From CAVPNY01 sp963706905 (GTDB taxonomy: Bacteria; Chloroflexota; Anaerolineae; Anaerolineales; UBA4823), in NCBI GenBank assembly GCA_963706905.1, contig CAVPNY010000009.1, positions 248,001-312,000 on the forward strand: DNA of 64,000 bases. Reading direction: 5' to 3'. The notes under the pieces were generated by a model that saw only the letters and a program-made list of their open reading frames with translations, searched no databases and had not been told where the DNA came from. Made by a program: the position numbers and the translations under genes. Positions within the stretch are counted from its first letter, which is position 1, and each line of letters opens with the position of its first letter. Of the stretch, positions 1-8,273 are shown one piece after another.

Positions 1-687
1 CGGCAACGCCTGAACATCTGCCTGGCTCAGCCCCATGCCGTTGCCGGTGAGCGCCAGCCCGACCGTCCATGTCCCGGCGTTCAACCCTTCTTCGACATCC
101 ACCTGCGTATCACCAATCTTGACCAGCGCCTCCAGCGGATAGGCCTGCAATTCGATCGCATTCAGGTAAATCATCCAGGGGTAAGGCCGACCAGCGGGAA
201 CATCATCGGGGCAAACCCAGTTATCTGGACAGTAGCCGTATCGGGCAGCTTCCGAAACGAGCAGCTCCATCATCTCGCGTGAGTAACCTGTTGTAGTACC
301 GATTTGCATGCCCATCTTCCGGATGGCAGCCACCGCCTCCAGAGTGCCATAGATAGGTTCAGCATACTCCGCCAGGCAAGCCAGCTGGAGAGGGACAAAC
401 TCAGCATACATAGCTTCAATGTCCGCTTCTGTGCAGGGCGCACTGTGAACTGCCTGCCAAACCTTAACTACTTCTGGCATCCGGCTGATTGCCCGGAGAT
501 GATCTTTTTTCATCAATCCCATTGGGACTCGCGCCTGCGCCGCGGTGATCGGAACTCCACGGCTTTCAAAGAGGCGCAGAAAAACTGCCGTGGGGGCAAA
601 TGAACCGTAATCGACCGTTGTCCCTGCCCAATCAAAAATCACAGCTTTAAGCGGACCGCGATAGATCCGATCGGATAGATGAACCAT
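1..687 (-). CDS. phnX: Phosphonoacetaldehyde hydrolase (phosphonatase), C-terminus cut by window edge
   Basis: A minus-strand frame stays open from an ATG at 687 to the window edge (229 codons; the family is about 265). The translation starts MVHLSDRIYRGPLKAV and carries the HAD nucleophile motif VIFDWAGTTVDYGS at about residues 16-29, which is typical of phosphonatase. Later come a TTTGYS segment and GDTQVDVEEG (HAD motifs II and IV). The family hydrolyses phosphonoacetaldehyde, made from 2-aminoethylphosphonate, to acetaldehyde and phosphate using a Schiff-base lysine and Mg2+. I see no strong ribosome site of its own. The start overlaps the stop of the upstream small ORF (TGATG), so translational coupling is likely. 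The partner transaminase PhnW is not in the window. Confidence 0.88.
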   Translation of the reverse strand, partial: MVHLSDRIYRGPLKAVIFDWAGTTVDYGSFAPTAVFLRLFESRGVPITAAQARVPMGLMKKDHLRAISRMPEVVKVWQAVHSAPCTEADIEAMYAEFVPLQLACLAEYAEPIYGTLEAVAAIRKMGMQIGTTTGYSREMMELLVSEAARYGYCPDNWVCPDDVPAGRPYPWMIYLNAIELQAYPLEALVKIGDTQVDVEEGLNAGTWTVGLALTGNGMGLSQADVQALP

Positions 688-866
688 CAAAAGATCGTCA
701 CAAGCAGCAGGATCAGAGGCCCACAGATGATCGCCAGGATAGCGACCACCAGCCCCAACGAGCAGCCTACCGCACCCAGGGCGATCCCCAGCCCTCCCAG
801 CACCAGTCCGCCAATGAGCTTAATCAGGCCGATCAACAAACCAAAGAGAAACTCCAAGAGCTCCAT
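687..866 (-). CDS. Small hydrophobic membrane protein coupled to phnX
   Basis: This 59-residue minus-strand ORF starts at an ATG at 866 with a strong ribosome site (AAGGAGAG, about 6 bases upstream). It begins MELLEFLFGLLIGLIKLIGG and is almost wholly hydrophobic, enough for two membrane helices rich in Gly, Leu and Ile, with almost no charge after residue 5. Its TGA stop shares one base with the phnX start (TGATG), so the two are probably co-translated. No family was recognised. It could be a genuine small membrane protein or a leader whose translation drives phnX. The ribosome site and the coupling are the main evidence that it is real. Confidence 0.6.
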   Translation of the reverse strand: MELLEFLFGLLIGLIKLIGGLVLGGLGIALGAVGCSLGLVVAILAIICGPLILLLVTIF

Positions 867-1052
867 CGCAATCTCTCCTTCATAACACCATTCGAAACGG
901 GCAGCGCTTATCCGGATTTGGTTAGCAGTTAGGCGTTAGCTATGATGATATACGAAATGAGAGCCGGCAAGTTGCAAGTGTAAGCCAAGAATTTACTTCT
1001 CTCTGTCCCCTGAATAAAATCCTGAGGCGTTTGGCATGGATACCAGCAACGA

Positions 1053-1877
1053 TCAGCCTGGTGGTATGCGTACAATACAAACCGGGTAATCGGCTTGTTT
1101 TACAAAACCGACTTTTAGGGCTGTGGCGATAGAAGGTGTATTGCTGGAAAAACAGTGCCAGCCGATTCGGTTAATTCCTTTCCCACCTGCATAGTCGATC
1201 AGCGTGCTGGTCATTACAGTGGCGAGGCCTCTCCGGCGAAATTCTTCCATCGTGAATATACCCACTTCACAGCGATCAAGGTAGTTATATTCAGAAAGAC
1301 ACACTCCGGCGATTTCGCCCTGGTAGACCACGCAGAAACCAAAGCTATTCTGGAGAAAATCCTCTACTGAGCCACGCTCTGAGCACATCTCCTCTACCAA
1401 TGCATTCATGTTCTTGAGGTCTTGACTGGCAAGGAGCACTCGATCGACAGAACGCAGCTCGAAACCGGCTGGCAAGGAGGTAAACCGATCTCGATGCAGG
1501 TGGGTATACTCATAATATTGACGCGCTGCATGGATCAGATCTGCACCCGGGAAAATATCGGCAAGCGCCGCCGACCAATCGCCGGAAACGTAATAAACCA
1601 GGAATGCCTTTTCATGTTTTTCCAAGAACCTGGGGTAAATTGTCCCGGCGAAAAAGTTGCGTAATTCCTTTATAAAAGCAGAATCGTGCAGAGAACCCGC
1701 CAGAAAGAATTGGCGCTGGTGGATGCTCACCAGCGCCGTGTGTGGATGTTTGGGAAAGTCAACAATCACCTCGCCCGACACACCACCGTGGAGCACAGCG
1801 TACAGCCCCAGGTGGTATCCCATCCCTTCAAAAAGTGGTTCGACTTTAACGGTTTCCGACGGTTGCAGTTCAAACAT
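1053..1877 (-). CDS. GNAT-family acetyltransferase
   Basis: Starting at ATG 1877 gives 274 residues beginning MFELQPSETVKVEPLF. The frame is open 26 codons further upstream, but that part overlaps the preceding gene, and a ribosome-site-like GGGGAA lies just before 1877. The C-terminal third (about residues 145-270) is a GNAT fold: EVGIFTMEEFRRRGLATVM gives the acetyl-CoA pyrophosphate-binding loop (RRRGLA) and NTPSIATALKVGFV gives the final helix and strand. The N-terminal half resembles the two-domain 'GNAT_acetyltran' family. The substrate is unknown. It lies 10 bases after the stop of the coiled-coil/LuxR gene and is surely co-transcribed with it. Confidence 0.8.
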   Translation of the reverse strand: MFELQPSETVKVEPLFEGMGYHLGLYAVLHGGVSGEVIVDFPKHPHTALVSIHQRQFFLAGSLHDSAFIKELRNFFAGTIYPRFLEKHEKAFLVYYVSGDWSAALADIFPGADLIHAARQYYEYTHLHRDRFTSLPAGFELRSVDRVLLASQDLKNMNALVEEMCSERGSVEDFLQNSFGFCVVYQGEIAGVCLSEYNYLDRCEVGIFTMEEFRRRGLATVMTSTLIDYAGGKGINRIGWHCFSSNTPSIATALKVGFVKQADYPVCIVRIPPG

Positions 1878-1887
1878 GGAACCAATT

Positions 1888-4194
1888 CTATTCCCCAGCA
1901 AACCTGTCAAATTCCCAATCCGCAAGCACAGCAAATAATTCGTCTCTCGAGTCAAGCCCGAATTTATTAAATGCCCGGCTCAGATGGGAGCGGGCCGTGC
2001 TTGCCGCCACGCCTAAGCGGTGAGCAATCTGGCGGGTCGAGTTACCCTGGCAAAATAAGGCCACAACTTGCTTCTGGCGTTGGGTGAGCATCTGCCAATG
2101 GTTGATAATATCCGGCAGGCTCCAGGGTTCAACTGCCTGCTCCGCTGCTTCTGACAGGCTGAAAGAAATCGCGGGCTGCGATCCAACTTGTGTGGCAGGC
2201 TTGAGCAGCAGGATACGCTTTAAATCGAGCATACTTGCCAGAGCTGGTGGGGGAGCCGGGTTAGGCGGCATGTACCCGACACAGACATCCCATCGGTTGA
2301 TAATCTGGCTGAGGGGGCGCAGGTTGATCCCGATCTGCCCGGTTTCAAAGGTGACCACAAAGGCGCCATCAGCCATCTCAGCCACCTCGACGATCGTGGC
2401 TTCATGTGTCCAGCGCAGCCATTCCTTGATCTCTGGGCCGCGCACCTCCTTTGTGTTCGTTCGCCCACCCGGCTGGGTGACTACCTGGGTGATATAAGGC
2501 TGGGCGGTGCGTACGTAGGAACCGCCTTCCGCTCGATAGTTCCACGTATCCCCCTTGCCTTTGACTATATCCCGGCGGTTGACTGTCTTCTCGCGGGTCG
2601 TGGCTGGCAGGAGATCCACCGCTGTCAACGGCTTGGCGATCTGCCAAGCATTGGGTTGAGAGGTCACCCAACCTAAGAAGAGCAAGCTTCCGCCCTCCTT
2701 CAGGTCGGCTGTCGTCTGCGGTCGTTTAAAATAAGCTTTGCCTGGCAGAGTTGACTGGTTTCTAAGATACCAATCCGGCTTGGCAGTCAGACCACCGCCA
2801 GGGATCAAGCCTCGCAGGTGTTGAATGTGTTCAGCCACCTCATTGCACACTGCCCGGGTGACAATCAACCCTAGCGTTGCAGCATGCTTGGCGCGCCATG
2901 CGGTCACGTCCTTATTCTCCCAGGCAGCGAGGATCGAACGCCAGCGGGAGTTCTCAGCTTTCCAGCGCTCCTGGGCGTCGACGGTGGTTTGAGTTTCCCA
3001 GTTCATGTCCTTGATTTCCAGACGCAGATCAGTGCGACTGACAATCTCACGCCAAACCCAATCCGGGAACTGGCTTTGCATGGCTTTCAGACGGGTGAGT
3101 ACATCACGATCGGGTAAGGCGCATACTTCCTGACTCATCGAGGCGACCTGGAGTTCAAGCAGGCTGCGTTGAGCAGTATACGTATTCTTCAGGGCAGCCA
3201 CATGACGATCGATCAGGTTGATCGCTCGAGGATCACCGGTAACCTGGCGCTGTTTTTGGAGGTCAGACAGAGCGGCGGTGATATCTCGATCCAGGTCGGC
3301 TTTGACCGCGGCGCGAATTTTATCTTTAATCTCTTCGATCTTCAGCGACTCAAGCAGGTCCCGGGCTTCCACCCACGAAGCATGAGCGCTCTGGTAGCGC
3401 ATCCCAGAGAAATGGATCACCATGTATTGCAACCATTTCGGGAAGCGCCCCGGTTCGGCCTCGAAACGGTCGAGCACCATCTTGAGGAGCTCATTATGAT
3501 CGTACCGATTTAATTGCCGATCTTCCTTCAGGATCAACCAGCGTACTGCCCCGCGTTGGTTGACTTCCCCGTTGCGATCGAGCAGAGGCAAGCGGGCAAT
3601 TTCATCAGTAGTCTGGCGAATCTGCGCATCAGCGGCATTAAAGCGATCATTGAGCGATTTCGCCTCACTCTCAAATGGTGCCAGCTCCTTGGCGTAAGCT
3701 GCTTCAAGTGTTTTTAATTCGGATAATGCCTGGTCATAAGCCAGCTTGGCCACTTGATAATCACGACTAAACTTGTCATGGTAGGGGTGGTCTGGGGCAA
3801 ATTGGGTGTACCATTCCAGCCGCCGTTTGACTGAGTTCATGGCTGCTTCCAACCCGCTTAGCTTAGACTGCACGGTGATCTTCTTATAAGTCAGCTCGCG
3901 CACCGTCTTGCTCGAGAGCACCTCACGATGCTTTTGCTTGACCAGCTCTAACCCCTTTAGCGATGCCTCACGGCTGGAGCGCGCCCCTGCCAACTGATTT
4001 TGCAATCTAGCGTGCTCCTGCTTTAATTCATCCGCCAGCTTAGGATCGACCGGGGCGTTCTTCATCGTCTTCCACAAATCAATTTCTTTGTATATCAACA
4101 AGAAATCAATCAGTTTTTTCTCGCGGAAGGGATAGATCGTCTTTCGTAGGGCGACATTTTGCCATTGGAATTCGTATGGAGGTCGGAAGCTCAT
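1888..4194 (-). CDS. Large coiled-coil protein with C-terminal LuxR-type HTH, function unknown
   Basis: This 768-residue protein starts at ATG 4194 behind AAAGGTGG. Residues about 45-210 are highly charged and heptad-like, consistent with a long coiled coil (for example LKQEHARLQNQLAGARSS). The middle (about 210-480) is mostly helical and Trp-rich. A beta-rich part follows (about 480-640) with motifs such as GGSLLFLGWV. The last 80 residues are a LuxR/GerE helix-turn-helix: LTQRQKQVVALFCQGNSTRQ, then IAHRLGVAASTARSHLSRAF. No kinase, receiver, GAF, PAS or P-loop motif was seen, so the sensory part is unlike the usual LuxR architectures. It is probably a DNA-binding regulator with an unknown input or scaffold region. 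The GNAT gene follows in the same transcript. Confidence 0.7.
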   Translation of the reverse strand: MSFRPPYEFQWQNVALRKTIYPFREKKLIDFLLIYKEIDLWKTMKNAPVDPKLADELKQEHARLQNQLAGARSSREASLKGLELVKQKHREVLSSKTVRELTYKKITVQSKLSGLEAAMNSVKRRLEWYTQFAPDHPYHDKFSRDYQVAKLAYDQALSELKTLEAAYAKELAPFESEAKSLNDRFNAADAQIRQTTDEIARLPLLDRNGEVNQRGAVRWLILKEDRQLNRYDHNELLKMVLDRFEAEPGRFPKWLQYMVIHFSGMRYQSAHASWVEARDLLESLKIEEIKDKIRAAVKADLDRDITAALSDLQKQRQVTGDPRAINLIDRHVAALKNTYTAQRSLLELQVASMSQEVCALPDRDVLTRLKAMQSQFPDWVWREIVSRTDLRLEIKDMNWETQTTVDAQERWKAENSRWRSILAAWENKDVTAWRAKHAATLGLIVTRAVCNEVAEHIQHLRGLIPGGGLTAKPDWYLRNQSTLPGKAYFKRPQTTADLKEGGSLLFLGWVTSQPNAWQIAKPLTAVDLLPATTREKTVNRRDIVKGKGDTWNYRAEGGSYVRTAQPYITQVVTQPGGRTNTKEVRGPEIKEWLRWTHEATIVEVAEMADGAFVVTFETGQIGINLRPLSQIINRWDVCVGYMPPNPAPPPALASMLDLKRILLLKPATQVGSQPAISFSLSEAAEQAVEPWSLPDIINHWQMLTQRQKQVVALFCQGNSTRQIAHRLGVAASTARSHLSRAFNKFGLDSRDELFAVLADWEFDRFAGE

Positions 4195-4224
4195 AAACCC
4201 ACCTTTATTAGAGGAATAACATCT

Positions 4225-4253
4225 AATTTATACCCTTCAAGTCGGTTTGTCAA
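4225..4253 (-). promoter_or_regulatory. Sigma-70-type promoter for the coiled-coil/LuxR gene
   Basis: Read on the minus strand, TTGACA (4253-4248), 17 bases and TAAATT (4230-4225) form a near-consensus promoter. A TATAAA at 4232-4227 overlaps the -10 with shorter spacing. It lies about 30 bases upstream of the start codon at 4194. Confidence 0.6.
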
Positions 4254-4471
4254 GCAAATTCAGATAAATGCCATTGCCATTTTTGGATAATTAAGGTAAA
4301 GTAATGGCTATAAAAATAGCGTGGGTAAATTAATGGTGGGTCGATAATGGTGAGCTGGCGAGTAGTTGCCCAACTGCGCTGTCCCCTAATTAAAGGTACT
4401 GCACAATTGAATATTCCGAATTGCCTCCTCTATAAACCTGAACCTTTGATTAACCAGGACAAATAGGAATT

Positions 4472-4681
4472 ATGAAACCTTCTGCCGACCTTGAAATCAG
4501 CCTGCACCGTCACGACGCCGAGTCATACCTGGTGGAATTTCGCTTTAGCCAGCCAGATAGTGACGCAGATATCCGCCTGGGTCATGGAGAACTTTCCCTG
4601 ATTCACCTGGATCTGGAGGCGATACAAACCCTGGCTTACGACCCAGCTGCCAAGCCGGCACGGTTATTTTGTGGGACCTGA
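4472..4681 (+). CDS. Short ORF resembling the N-terminus of CHAT-type caspase-like proteins; probable remnant
   Basis: A 69-residue ORF begins MKPSADLEISLHRHDAESY and contains a strand-rich FRFSQPDSDADIRLGHGEL segment. From memory this resembles the conserved opening of large CHAT-domain proteins in Chloroflexota, which then continue for several hundred residues. Here the frame stops after RLFCGT and no continuation is visible in the next 120 bases, so it is probably a truncated remnant of a second caspase-like gene or a decayed paralogue. A weak AGGA precedes the ATG. The intact caspase-like gene starts 118 bases downstream on the same strand. Confidence 0.45.
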   Translation: MKPSADLEISLHRHDAESYLVEFRFSQPDSDADIRLGHGELSLIHLDLEAIQTLAYDPAAKPARLFCGT

Positions 4682-4798
4682 ATGCAGACCAATGGAAAGC
4701 GCGCGCCTGAAAGCAGTTCCCGGAGGGAGAAGACTCGCCATGAACGAGCGCACTTCGGCTAGAAAGAAATTCACCTCCCGTCATCAGAGGAGTATTTT

Positions 4799-6811
4799 AT
4801 GAGCAAAGAAACTTTACTTATTCTCAACGGCATAAACGGCGCCAGCGGCGAGTACGATCTCCCCCCCCAGCGTCCGCAAGATCTGGTCAGGGTGGCGCGC
4901 GGCCTGCCGCTCGAAGCGGCTGATAAGCAGGATATCCAAATCCGGCGGGCGGTCGATCAGCAGAGTATCGCCTCCTTCGGCAGCCTGCAGACCACCGAAC
5001 ACTTTGGATTGGTGGAAGGCAAGGACCCCAAGGATCTGTCCCAGGCAGGATGGGGGGTGATCTTCCCGGCATCATTGGACGTCCGTCAGATGGCCGTCCT
5101 CAAAGAGGCGCTTAAACCCCTTTTAGAGCACCGTCAGGCCCAGGCCGCGGCAGCCAAGGCTCATTACTACAAGGAATGCAGTGGCAATCTGGGTTACCAG
5201 GCCGGCCAGTCCAAGAACGATTTCCTTAAGTTACACGGGCGCGGCCCGGGCGTCGCCGACCCGGAGAAGCTGCCATACTACCTGTTGATCGCCGGCGATC
5301 CCGAGCAGATCCCATATTCATTCCAGTACCAGCTGGATGTGCAGTATGCGGTGGGGCGCGTCTTCTTTGAGAGCTACGAGGATTACTATCGCTACGCCAT
5401 CAGCGTGGTAGAAGCCGAAAAACAGGTCTACCAGCTCAAGAAGAAAGCCGCCTTCTTCGGGGCGGCCAACCCGGATGACGGCGCCACTCAGCTCAGCGCC
5501 GAATACCTGATCGGCCCGCTGGCCGAGTTCATCAAGACCGAGAAGCCAGACTGGCAGGTGCAGGTTAACCAGGCTGAGAAGGCCTATAAGATAGACCTCG
5601 ACCAGTTGCTGCGCTCGAAAGACGCCCCCGCCTTCCTGTTCACCGCCTCGCACGGCATGGCATTCCCCAGCGGCGACTCGCGCCAATACCCCCACCAGGG
5701 CGCCCTGCTGTGCCAGGACTGGCCCGGACCGAAGGCCCATAAAGGGCGCATCCCGGAGGACTTCTACTTTTCCGGGGAAGACCTGAGCCCCGACGCCAAC
5801 CTGCTTGGCACGCTGGCTTTTTTCTTCGCCTGTTACGGTGCCGGCACCCCGCGTCTGGATGATTTTAGCCGCATCGCTTTCAAAGATAAGAGCGAGATCG
5901 CCCCGCGCGCCTTCCTCAGCCAGCTGCCCACGCGCATGCTGGCCCACCCCCAAGGCAGCGCCCTGGCGGTAGTCGGACATGTCGAGCGCGCCTGGGGCTA
6001 CTCCTTCGTGTGGGACGGCGTCGGCGAGGACCTGACCACCTTCAAGAGCACCCTCACCCGCCTGATGGATGGCTTTCCGATCGGCTCGGCCCTCGAGCAC
6101 TTCAACTCGCGCTACGCCGAGCTGGCCTCCGACCTGACAACCGAATTGGACGAGACCGATGAGGAAACCCAGAACGTGGTCAAGATCGCCGGCATGTGGA
6201 CCGCCAACCATGACGCCCGTAATTACATGGTGATCGGCGACCCGGCGGTGCGTATGATGGCCGGCGAGCAGGCCAGCCCATCCAATGAGCGCGCCAGCAT
6301 CACCGAGACGTTAGGCCGCGTCCCACAAGTGTCTTCAGGCGCTGCCGTAGTGCTGGTCGAAGCTACCGTAGCAGCGGGCACGGCTGTCGCAGGCAGCACG
6401 GTGGCGAGCACGGCAGCGGCAAGCACGATAGCAGCCGTGGATTACGGTCTGGGAGACACCCTGGCCAGCCTGCGCGGCGGGCTGCAGCAATTAGGCAATA
6501 AGCTGGGCGATTTCCTCAGCAAGGCCCTGGACGACGCCACCAGCCTGGAAGTCTCCACATACGTCAGCGACAACATCTCCGCAGTCAAGTATGAGAACGG
6601 TAAATTCAGCGGAGCCAGCCTGCGGGCTGTCACCCGGGTCAACATCGATGGCGACACGATCGTGTGCGTACCGGAGGAGGATGGTGAAGTCGATATAGAT
6701 CTGTGGAACATCCACCTGCAGATGCTCCAGCAGGCCCAGACCAGCCGCTCCGAGCTACTCAAGACGGCCGTCTCGGCGGTCACCGGCCTGACCGGACTGC
6801 TCAAACCCTGA
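4799..6811 (+). CDS. Caspase-like (clan CD, C25/CHAT-like) cysteine protease with C-terminal accessory domain
   Basis: This is a 670-residue protein preceded by AGAGGAG. A His/Cys dyad in clan CD arrangement is visible: FTASHGMAFP gives His285 at the end of a hydrophobic strand, and FFFACYGAGTP gives Cys345 after the next strand. The segment LPYYLLIAGDPEQIPYSFQY (about residues 159-178) and the YMVIGDPAVRM segment near residue 480 resemble gingipain-like (C25) proteins. Residues about 500-560 are an Ala/Thr/Val-rich low-complexity linker. Residues about 570-665 match the small protein at 7911-8273. No signal peptide is seen, so it is probably cytoplasmic. In other bacteria such proteases act in conflict or cell-death systems; a role here is inference. 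Confidence 0.75.
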   Translation: MSKETLLILNGINGASGEYDLPPQRPQDLVRVARGLPLEAADKQDIQIRRAVDQQSIASFGSLQTTEHFGLVEGKDPKDLSQAGWGVIFPASLDVRQMAVLKEALKPLLEHRQAQAAAAKAHYYKECSGNLGYQAGQSKNDFLKLHGRGPGVADPEKLPYYLLIAGDPEQIPYSFQYQLDVQYAVGRVFFESYEDYYRYAISVVEAEKQVYQLKKKAAFFGAANPDDGATQLSAEYLIGPLAEFIKTEKPDWQVQVNQAEKAYKIDLDQLLRSKDAPAFLFTASHGMAFPSGDSRQYPHQGALLCQDWPGPKAHKGRIPEDFYFSGEDLSPDANLLGTLAFFFACYGAGTPRLDDFSRIAFKDKSEIAPRAFLSQLPTRMLAHPQGSALAVVGHVERAWGYSFVWDGVGEDLTTFKSTLTRLMDGFPIGSALEHFNSRYAELASDLTTELDETDEETQNVVKIAGMWTANHDARNYMVIGDPAVRMMAGEQASPSNERASITETLGRVPQVSSGAAVVLVEATVAAGTAVAGSTVASTAAASTIAAVDYGLGDTLASLRGGLQQLGNKLGDFLSKALDDATSLEVSTYVSDNISAVKYENGKFSGASLRAVTRVNIDGDTIVCVPEEDGEVDIDLWNIHLQMLQQAQTSRSELLKTAVSAVTGLTGLLKP

Positions 6812-7141
6812 GGCATGCTGAGCCTTTCGGCGATCCTTCGTGCCCCAGGACATGGCTCAGGGTAAACTGTGCGTAGCGGAGATACAAAGTCGAGGCATCC
6901 TTCGACTTCTACTCCGCCTGGTTACGTATCCGCTCAGGATGCTACACCATAAAGCGATGGAAAACCTATGAGCGACACGCCCCCCATCCCCTGATTCCGC
7001 TGCCGGATTATTCCAGACCTGGCAATTCCAGCCCGCCCCGGATGCCCCAGGTATGTCTTACTCTATCGATGAGGCCGGCGCTGAAGCTGGCATGCTCAGG
7101 CATACCCCGTCTGGCGCCTCGACCTGCCCGCCGATCCAAGC

Positions 7142-7780
7142 TTGGCAGAGATGGTGCTCGCCGAGCGCCAGGAAGTGTTGGGCGCCTCGCAGCTGGCATT
7201 GGAGGACATCCCGGAACGCATTGAGAACCTGGTGCGGCAGGCACGCGCAACTGGCGGCGTGGGGCTGTCCTTTGCACCACCCTCCGCTGAAGCCCTGCCC
7301 GAGCCAGAAGCTGAGGCCCTGGAGCTGCTGCACGCCCTGGAGATGCCTGCTATCGGGGTCAGCTTTGACGCTGCCGGCGAAGAAAAGCGCGGCCTTGAGC
7401 AGACCTTCGACCAGTTCAAGGCCGATATGGATGACCTGCTGCGCCTGGTAACGCATTTCGCCTGGGTTGAAACCGAGCAAGACGGCCGGCTGATCGGGCG
7501 CAGCGTGGTCGGCTGGAGCGGCGACCTGGACACGCTGTGGCATGGTGGCCTGACCCCAGAGCAGCGTGAGCTGCACCACCGCTCGCTGCGCCAGGCGCTG
7601 GCCTCGCGTAATATCCTGCTGCACGCAGTCGTGGTCACTCTGCGCAGCGCCGCCAAGCTGGCTGTCCTGCTGACGGCGCCTGGCGGGGCGCTGCTGGCCG
7701 TCCCGGTGGCCTGGAAATTTGTTAAAGAAATCATGGCCGATATCGAAAAATACAAGCTGATCGCCGAGACCCCACTTTGA
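7142..7780 (+). CDS. Frame-broken gene of the caspase locus; protein with hydrophobic C-terminal helix
   Basis: The longest open part (212 residues from a TTG at 7142; nearest ATG 7151) is only the end of a longer gene. In the same frame YPVWRLDLPADPSLAE precedes it back to 7085. A second frame upstream reads MSYSIDEAGAEAG from 7053 and is open further back through FQTWQFQPAPDAPG. A third begins with ATG at 6968 (MSDTPP) and leaves frame in the C-run near 6980. One protein of about 270 residues is restored by two single-base corrections. The visible part is acidic and helical, then hydrophobic at the end (LLTAPGGALLAVPVAWKFV), which could be a membrane-inserting helix. No family was recognised. 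It lies between the protease and the small domain protein, so it may be a substrate or effector. Confidence 0.55.
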   Translation: MAEMVLAERQEVLGASQLALEDIPERIENLVRQARATGGVGLSFAPPSAEALPEPEAEALELLHALEMPAIGVSFDAAGEEKRGLEQTFDQFKADMDDLLRLVTHFAWVETEQDGRLIGRSVVGWSGDLDTLWHGGLTPEQRELHHRSLRQALASRNILLHAVVVTLRSAAKLAVLLTAPGGALLAVPVAWKFVKEIMADIEKYKLIAETPL

Positions 7781-7910
7781 TCAGGACGCTTAACGAAAGG
7801 CGCGAGGACGCTACAGAATACTGAATTTAATTACTACTTCTCCAGGCTTTGCGCCTTAGCGTTAAAGAAATCTAATGAACTCGTACACGATACAAAACAG
7901 GAGACATTTT

Positions 7911-8273
7911 ATGGCAACCGATTACATGACCTCGCTCAAGAACGCCGCCGCCAGCGTGGCGAAATACATCGATGACGCCGCCACCATGGAAGTCGTCACC
8001 AAATTCGTCGAGATCGATTCCAGCACTCGACCCCGGATTTCGATCTCCGCCCGGCCAGTCGCCCGCACCATCATCAAGCTCGACGCCGACAGCGAGACCG
8101 TTATCCCCATGCGCAAAGGCGCTTCTGGTGTTTTAGAAGTCGACAGTGCCTTGTTCGAGATCCACCAGGCCAACGTCGCCACTGCCATCGACTACCGCGC
8201 CAGCCTATTGGAGGCCATGCTCGGCCCCATCCTGGGCCGCGAAAAGTCCGCCCTTAACCCATTCATGGCGTAA
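7911..8273 (+). CDS. Small protein homologous to the C-terminal domain of the caspase-like protease
   Basis: The start at ATG 7911 is chosen for the ribosome site (CAGGAGAC) just upstream; the frame is open back to 7875. The 120 residues align along nearly their whole length with residues about 570-665 of the protease: YIDDAATMEVVTKFV matches FLSKALDDATSLEVSTYV, then a shared beta region follows (VARTIIKLDADSETVI against VTRVNIDGDTIVCV), then LFEIHQANVATAIDYRASLL against IHLQMLQQAQTSRSELL. The family is not one I can name. A shared domain in a protease and a stand-alone neighbour suggests an assembly or recruitment module within one system. Confidence 0.7.
   Translation: MATDYMTSLKNAAASVAKYIDDAATMEVVTKFVEIDSSTRPRISISARPVARTIIKLDADSETVIPMRKGASGVLEVDSALFEIHQANVATAIDYRASLLEAMLGPILGREKSALNPFMA

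Noticed and set aside
5318..6211. 297-residue open frame on the minus strand opposite the protease gene
   Set aside because: It is the antisense shadow of the GC-rich protease; the plus-strand protein has a ribosome site and family motifs, and this one has neither.
7142..7780. Bacterial gasdermin as partner of the caspase-like protease
   Set aside because: The protein is short, acidic-helical and has only a terminal hydrophobic segment; no gasdermin-like beta-rich N-terminal domain is visible.
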